From Gnetum montanum (lineage: Eukaryota; Streptophyta; Gnetopsida; Gnetales; Gnetaceae): 64,000 nt of DNA. The position numbers were made by a program, and so were the translations under genes. Under the pieces are notes generated by a model that was not told the DNA's origin, did no database searches, and was given only the letters and a program-made list of their open reading frames with translations. Below, in pieces: positions 58,025 through 64,000 of the stretch; position 1 is the first letter of the stretch; each line of letters begins with the position of its first letter. The DNA is taken from the NCBI GenBank assembly GCA_015680685.1, contig MNCI01036534.1:31878-95877 (forward strand). The letters are read 5' to 3'.

Positions 58025-59915
58025 CTACAATCACACAGGTCAAGCATTATTAAGGTTATTTTTGAAGTCAAGTTATATCTTCCTACTTGCCTTAATTAAT
58101 GATCTTATGTTATTACGTGTGATCGTGCCAGAAAGTTTGTAATAATGAGTCTTGTCACTTAGGTGGTTTCCATTTTTATTTTCCTGGTATACCTAAGGAT
58201 TATATGATTTTTAGGCACAATTAGTCTAAGTGTTAAAGTTAATTACCCTGATTGATGTCCTTTGGGCGATGATAAATTTCAAAAAAGTTAGGCACTTTTC
58301 GGCAAGTGTCCCTCCCCCACGACTAAGCTGAATACTCTGGGGTCAAGTAGATTCAAATGGAATAAAAATCAGAGTACCAGTGAGCGAGTTATGAATATGA
58401 AAGCACGGGATGTGCAATCGTGAGTCATAGAGAGGAATTTGAAAAACTTCCCCTGTGTGAACAGTTGCAAATGATGGTGATTAGCACAGGGGGGTCATGA
58501 ATATATATTTTCATCGAAGTTAGGGAACTTAGAAAATGTACCAAATTTTTAATATTTCTTTTGAAATTAAACGATGTAAACTAAGGACATCTGGACAATT
58601 GTTATAGGGTTCCAGGGTAATTCAACTGGTTCTGAAGGCACGAAAATTATGATGGTGTGGAATTTATCAATAAGGACCTCGGATGGGAGAAAAAGGCTAT
58701 GTGATGGTTCATAGGAACATTGATTCAGAGGGATAATGATAAGGGAAGAATATCATGAACAATATGTTGAGGGTAATAAATGGTGTGTTGAGCTGTGTCA
58801 TAAGTGAAAATTACAAAAGATTACACACGTGGGTCCTCCCCAAAGTAGGTTCCAACCTATAATGCCCTTGTGTAACCGCACTTAAAGTGTCCGTGGGCCC
58901 TAGAAGGGTTAAATGTAATCCTCACTAACTCCACAAAACACACACATGTAAATATCACCAGAACGAGGTACGAATTCTATGTTACACATGACATGGGCTA
59001 CAATTACACGAACAGTGATATGAGATGAACTAGAGAAAGGGATCATAGAGATTGGGACATGAGGTAACTGACCCAGGGCACAATGAATCCTACATGCAAA
59101 GCATGATTAACATGTCATTAACCCATCGTTCCAAGATCATGACCAAGTCCATTCCTCGAAACAGTGACATCGCATTGTTTCATCCCATGATGAGCAACTA
59201 TGAGAGGACCACAACAACAAGGCGTACGATCACTTGGTGTTTTGTTCAAGGGAGGAGTGACTTTTGTTTTGTGGCACTTTGTTTTTTCTACTTTTCTTCT
59301 TTTTTTTTCTTTTCTCTTTTTTTTTTTGAATACTGAATCCAGAGAAGCCATCAATCTTCAGGCATGGGTGCATGTCTTTCTAGTGGGACCCCCTAGAACA
59401 GCATTGGATTTTTGAGTGCCCTTTTGATTACTCTTACTCCCATTTTTCATTAAATCTACAAGGATCTTAGCATAACCAAGTTGCATGATAACCCCCACAG
59501 ACGTCACCAAAGAGAATCCACAAGTCCCCTTGATGTCACATCCTAAGCATTCCCTCTTGGTCCATCCTTCTTCATTCTGGGTACAATGAACACAAAATTA
59601 ATTTTAAGTTTTAAAAATGTCAAGAATATCACCGTATCCTTGAACAGATCCTCTTATTTGTAGAGTGGATGAGTGGGTGTAATGGGCTCACTATTCCAAA
59701 TAATTGATCACTCATGACTTAATAACATAGAACACACCTCAACCAATGATCCACATGAGTGTTTTATTCATAGATGAGATTACTTACAAAAACGTAAAAA
59801 GACAAACACACAAAAAGATAAAAAGATTAAACAAAAACTTGAAAAATGAAAAACTGGAAAACAAAAATTTGAAAAATTAAAGAAAATGAAAAATATTTAT
59901 TAATCTTGCTTGTTA
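58025..59915 (-). other. Region between gag and ORFx of element F
   Basis: No gene. On the minus strand: a pyrimidine/purine run (59,283-59,328), CTACTTTGGGGAGGACCCAC at about 58,850, the polypurine-like TTAGTCGTGGGGGAGGGACA at about 58,310, and the acceptor before ORFx at 58,025. The protease and the rest of pol are missing. Confidence 0.55.
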
Positions 59916-61898
59916 TTAGAATTGGGGATATCCCCCATAACTAATCGATTGAGGATGGCAAGGATTAATAAATGAACGATGAGGATCCTTGCATGTTGGA
60001 AATATTTTGGCTTGGTAATATTTACCTCGTCGGGGTTCACACACTTGATTATAAGAAGCATAGTGGGGCAATTTATACGATGTAGTTCTGGGATAATGAG
60101 TTGACCCACTATGATATTTGGGACTGTTAGATGGTATGCAAGGATTGGGATGATGCCTCCCATGGTTGTGTTCATTGGGCCGTATGGTTGTTGGAGTGTT
60201 AATTGGTGGCCCTGATAAAGTTACATGAGGCATTGGATTTGAAGGTAAGGGTGCACCATAGTGTGGGACTTGTGCTGAGTTGAAGGATGCAGTGGCCTCG
60301 GAATTGTGTTGTCCCTTGTTACGACCGTGTTTAAATAAGGGACGCTTTGGATGTTTAGGAGGCCTTTCAGTGCTGTTGGTAGTAGTAGCACAAGTTGCAT
60401 TCGTGGGTTGTTGCGGTGGTGCACGTACCTTAGGAATAGTTGGTGGCACTATAGAAGGAGGGAAAGGATGAGAATGTTGAAATTTAGGAGGAGTATAAGG
60501 TGCACAAGGTGGTGGTTGTGTTGGAGGCATGGGTTGATAGTATTGAGGAGAATGGTATTGTGGTGAGATAAAGTGCAGCGGCCCAGTTGGAGAAACAGGA
60601 TGTTGAACAAGATAAGCATTTGGATTCGGATGATATGAAGGATGTCTCCAGTCTAAGGGTGGTTTCCCCCATGACTGGGATTGTTGCCACTATGATTGAA
60701 CATAGTATCTCTGTATGAACTCTAGATGTAACGTGTTTCCCCAATGCTCATGTAGATGTAACAATATCAGGCATTGGCCTTTAGGGTGATCATATAGGCA
60801 TAAATTGCATTCATATGTATGATTGGCAGTTGAGCACTTATTTTCTTTATCCTTTTTTTCTGAATGTCTAATGTTTTGTCCTGCTTCTTGGGTTGTCAAA
60901 ACTTTATCTCCAATGGTGTTGATAAATTCTCCACACTTTTGATACATCCATTCCAACATCTTATTGATCTTTGCCTTGCCTTATTCTAACAATTTTTGTA
61001 TTGGCAAAGATAATGTTTCCACCTTGAGATTGGTTGATTTCTCCTTTGTATGATCATGGACCTTTGTTAAGTTAAGACTTTGGTTCCATTGATGTTGTTC
61101 AACACTCTCCCATCTAGCCAATTCTCCTTCTTCTTTTGCTGCTCGCTTAATAAGCTCTTGAACTTGATGGGTTCATAGTTCATATAGTTGACCTTGGGCA
61201 TATATTCCTAAGGTCTCTCTTGTTTCATTATGTTGCCCATCAATAATATGATACATTAGCCTTTCCTCGGAAAACCCATGGCCTGGACAATTGTTTAATA
61301 GTGCATAATATCTTTCTAAGGCCATGTTCAAGGGTTCATGTTGTGCTTGTTTCCATCCTTGGATTTGTTTCCTCAAGGCTGACACTCTTGCATAGGTTTA
61401 ATATTTTTCGTTAAAGACTTCTACCATTGTTAAATAGCGTCATATTGAATTTGGTTTTAATGATCTATACCATACGTTTGCTTGGTCAACGAGTGTCATT
61501 GGGAAGAGCTTAAGTTTTTTCCAACCAGTATCAATGTTATTCCATGTGCAGGCATCGTAGAAGGCTTGTAAATGTTGATACAGATCTAAGTCATAGCCTC
61601 TTGAAAAAGTAGGGAAGTTGTTTAAATCGAGCCTGGGTAGACAGCTCTCTTTACAATGCCTACATGAGATTCGAATAGCCTCTTGTATTTACGTTAAGCA
61701 TGTAGTGGCCAGTACGGGTTCATCATCATCGAGTAAGTTATGCTTTCATGTGTTGGAATGACGTTTTTTTCATTCATGTTTATAAGAAACCCCCACTTTA
61801 GCTTGTATACTCCAATCTTCATCATCATATAGTTCGTTGGTTCTCCAATGAACTTCCTCCCTAAGTGTGGCATTATCGTGATCTTGTAGGAGAGGCAT
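59916..61898 (-). pseudogene. gag: gag of element F
   Basis: A single frame of 661 codons from ATG 61,898 to the stop at 59,916, with several stops and no frameshift seen. Blocks: the gag core (DLNNFPTFSRGYDLDLYQHL, about 61.6 kb), SALRKQIQGWKQAQHEPLNM (from 61,385) and YHIIDGQHNETRETLGIYAQ. The zinc knuckle CNLCLYDHPKGQC lies at about 60,809-60,771. A long Pro/His/Asn-rich tail (from 60,530) ends the protein. It lacks the long N-terminal block and His/Ser/Arg-rich linker of C, D, E and G. Confidence 0.75.
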
Positions 61899-62009
61899 GT
61901 TGTGAAGTTGTATGTGAATTTTTATAATTATTTGTTCTTCCTAAGAGATATATCGTTAAGTCTTATACAACGACCTTGTATGATATAACTAATCTAGAAA
62001 ACTAGCACC

Positions 62010-62028
62010 GTCCCTGGCAATGGTGCCA
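62010..62028 (-). promoter_or_regulatory. Primer-binding site (tRNA-Asp) of element F
   Basis: On the minus strand TGGCACCATTGCCAGGGAC, one base from the LTR at 62,030. Confidence 0.85.
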
Positions 62029-62029
62029 A

Positions 62030-62799
62030 TGATGAGTGGTGAGGTACCCCTACACTCAACCATACGAATACGAGTGTTTTCAGACGCGATTCGGTCGAGC
62101 TCCGCAGACAGACTAGTTGTGGCACCTAGACAATTAGCCTTAGGTCACAGTTCGTTGTCTTCCCACCTAGACTAGTATTAGCTTTGTCACGTATGGTTTA
62201 GTCCAAAGTGAGGTGTATGATGTGTTCTAACCTAATGCTACTCCTGAAGATAATGGAAAATAAGATTAACTAAGCTAGGAGGAAAAGGGTAATAGAATCT
62301 AATCTAGCCTAAGTGCGATGAGCATCCATTCCTTGATTATTCGTACACATCTTGGACCTTGTGCATGACTACCACTGGGATTACCAAGCGTAGATCCAAG
62401 GTACGCCATTGGATTACCAAGTAGTTACACTTAAATGCTCATAATCAAGTCGTACTCATTCTGCGTTACTAGGAGTTTGAGGGTGAGAGGAACTAATTAG
62501 GAAAGCAATAAATAACATTTAAATAAATAAAGTGAATGCTGTAATGATGAAGTAATCTCGATCTTTATTTTTGATCATGTGCATGTCCAAGTACGTCACA
62601 CTCGAATAAAGGATTCCATACAATTACATTCACCACACTGCGGGCAGACATGGGAAAATAATCTATCGTTGGAGGGATCAAACTGCTAGAGCTTCGCTAC
62701 TGTCTAATCTCTTCCCCTGAATAAGGGAGAGCCACCTCTTATTTATAGAATTGGCAATGGGTTGCAATATCATGGCCCATGCAATATCGCGTCCCATCA
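62030..62799 (-). mobile_element. 5' LTR of element F
   Basis: TGATGAGTGG...GTCCCATCA on the plus strand. Only two RATATC-type sites (62,765-62,790), against seven in the partner LTR. TATA box CTATAAATA on the minus strand at about 62,740-62,748. Confidence 0.85.
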
Positions 62800-63690
62800 C
62801 TTGCTAAGCGGTTTCACATCATCTCAAACCTTCCAACATTAACAAATATTAAGAAATACTTTTCATATCATTTAAACTATTCATTCTTAGAACATGGATT
62901 CATTATCCTTCTTATCCATCTTATGAAGTTTTGTAGTTGATATTCCTTCTTTATGGACTTCGAATGATAAATTTTTGCAAAATATGCATATATCAATCAT
63001 CCAAACCCTCTGAGGAACCTTTAAACCTTCTAGACATTCAAAAGTATTATTTTCTATTCTCAGAATCTCATGAAAAATGAAAATTTTTGGGCATTGATAT
63101 TGGATCAACATCGATATCGAATTCTTGATGTTGGGTCCCACAAAAAGTATAAATAGATAAACACTTAGCATAGTTTTCACCATTTTTTAGGTGCACTAAG
63201 GAAGTGTTTTTTAAATTTTCTTCTCTAATTCAAGCATTGACCACCTAGCTTTCCCAACCCACAACTCACATGAAATCACTCTAATTTGCATGTCCATTTG
63301 GTCTTGAAGTGCTCATGTTAGTCGTGGGAGGTACTAGTGAGGAAATTCTAAGCTGATTTTTCAAAATTTGCTAATGCCCAAAAGGTATTTTCAAGGTAAC
63401 TATGAAGTAAAACATGAAATTTTCAATAATAAACCAATCATATTAATACTAGAACACTTGATGAATGCTCTTAGGGTATCATAACCATCATTATGAGCCA
63501 TACATAAGAACAAATAGATAATTATGAAGGGTTATTTGGAAATTAACACTTATGGGGTTACTTTTGAAAATTGTTCTAACTTTGTAATTATAAATCGAGA
63601 ACTTAATGAAACTAAGAGCATGAGTAAGGTATGGAACTTTTAAGAATATATAAGAATACCTTACTAATTCTAAATCCTTAATTATTTCAG
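62800..63690 (+). promoter_or_regulatory. Element G upstream of ORFx: palindromes, TATA box and possible intron
   Basis: Gene-free. CAACATC (63,106-63,112) and GATGTTG (63,127-63,133) flank ATCGATATCGA-type sequence, followed by a TATA box TATAAATAG at 63,148-63,156. The polypurine-like TTAGTCGTGGGAGG lies at about 63,327, a possible donor AAGGTAACTATG at about 63,395, and an acceptor TATTTCAG directly before the ATG at 63,691. Promoter use is inferred. Confidence 0.4.
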
Positions 63691-64000
63691 ATGACCCCAA
63701 AAAGAGGAGCACAAGGAGGACCCTCATAAGATGCAAGTAAATGACCAAGAGTCTAAAGTAGAGGCTAAACTCAAGGACAAGGACTAGATCACAAGAAGTA
63801 GGAAGCTCAATCATTTAGTATCCATCAAGAAACTCCTGCTACCAAATATTTGGCCCAAGGAGAGGCAGAAGAACCACAAGTCTAAGGACAAATGCCTCAC
63901 ATTGTCACAAGACTACCTCTAAGCTATTCAAGAGAGATCGATCTTGACCATAGTCATTGTGGAAATGAACTTTGACCCATTCATGGAATTTGTTCCTAAA
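63691..64000 (+). pseudogene. Start of ORFx of element G, cut by the window end
   Basis: ATG at 63,691 directly after TATTTCAG. EAQSFSIHQETPA matches EEQSFNIHQDEPP in F. After a frameshift near 63,925, LTIVIVEMNFDPFMEFVPK matches the FSIVIVELNFEYFIEF block of F. Stops of all three kinds are present. Only about the first 100 codons are in the window. Confidence 0.6.

Larger units (their letters stand above)
54235..62799 (-). mobile_element. Element F: minus-strand gag + ORFx element nested in G
   Basis: 3' LTR 54,235-55,095 (left), 5' LTR 62,030-62,799 (right). Target duplication CTTGT (54,230-54,234) against CTTGC (62,800-62,804), one mismatch. PBS complement at 62,010-62,028. The inside holds gag (61,898-59,916) and ORFx (58,024-55,259) only; no protease, RT, RNase H or integrase. 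Confidence 0.85.
48419..64000 (+). mobile_element. Element G: non-autonomous Athila-like element with ORFx; F nested in it; runs off the window
   Basis: Order: 5' LTR (48,419-49,320), PBS, gag, PR, then a direct passage to the post-pol motif TCGTGGGGGAGATG at about 52,909 with no RT, RNase H or INT. The 3' non-coding region is interrupted by F at 54,235-62,799 and resumes at 62,800. The sequence around TTAGTCGTGGGAGG at about 63,327 matches the region before ORFx in F, and ORFx starts at 63,691. The 3' LTR lies outside the window. Confidence 0.65.

Noticed and set aside
59283-59328. Polypurine tract of element F
   Set aside because: It is far from either LTR; the tract that touches the 3' LTR is at 55,096-55,106.

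Overview
This window is plant nuclear DNA made almost entirely of LTR retrotransposons. Evidence: nested Ty3/gypsy elements of the plant Athila/Tat group, primer-binding sites matching plant tRNA-Asp, 5-bp target-site duplications (TSDs), GT-AG introns, and heavy nonsense decay. The old, layered insertions suit a large slow-turnover genome such as a gymnosperm, but that is inference and the species cannot be named from sequence. I see no bacterial features, tRNA, rRNA or intact conserved host gene.

Layout. 1-10.6 kb: element A (minus strand). It has an LTR-like promoter region (9.5-10.6 kb) and one long gag-protease frame (9109-5300), with no reverse transcriptase (RT). Tail to tail with gag-pro lies an eight-exon gene on the plus strand (576-4729). 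It joins an FCP1-like domain, a putative-plant-transposon-protein-like domain and a coiled coil. 10.6-12.0 kb: a second minus-strand LTR-like promoter region rich in hairpins. 12.0-14.0 kb: the 3' end of a plus-strand Athila-like element (end of an accessory gene I call ORFx, polypurine tract, LTR). 14.2-20.1 kb: element B (minus), a Tat-like polyprotein ordered gag-PR-aRNase H-RT-RNase H-INT. 20,485-26.6 kb: element C (plus; LTR, PBS, gag, PR, RT), interrupted by an antisense solo LTR. 26,692-43,423: element D (plus, full length, TSD CTAGT), carrying nested element E (35,298-42,092, TSD ACTCC). 43.4-48.4 kb: non-LTR DNA with tandem repeats and a LINE tail. From 48,419 to the window end: element G (plus; gag, PR, ORFx), carrying nested element F (minus; 54,235-62,799; TSD CTTGT/CTTGC; gag and ORFx).

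How the parts fit. D still has a full but dead gag-PR-RT-RH-INT set. A, E, F and G keep gag or gag-PR and an accessory gene or its stub, but have lost RT, RNase H and integrase, so they would have depended on enzymes from D-like or other relatives. The accessory proteins share a plan: a domain resembling the plant transposon protein family, then a long coiled coil. ORFx starts directly at a splice acceptor in F and G, as in an env-like spliced transcript. The gene in A has its own TATA box.

A recurring theme is palindromic sequence just upstream of TATA boxes: GATATC arrays in the Athila-like LTRs, GCGTAA/TTACGC hairpins in A, and GACTACGCT/AGCGTAGTC hairpins next to it. All gene calls are by eye; no alignment or database search was run.
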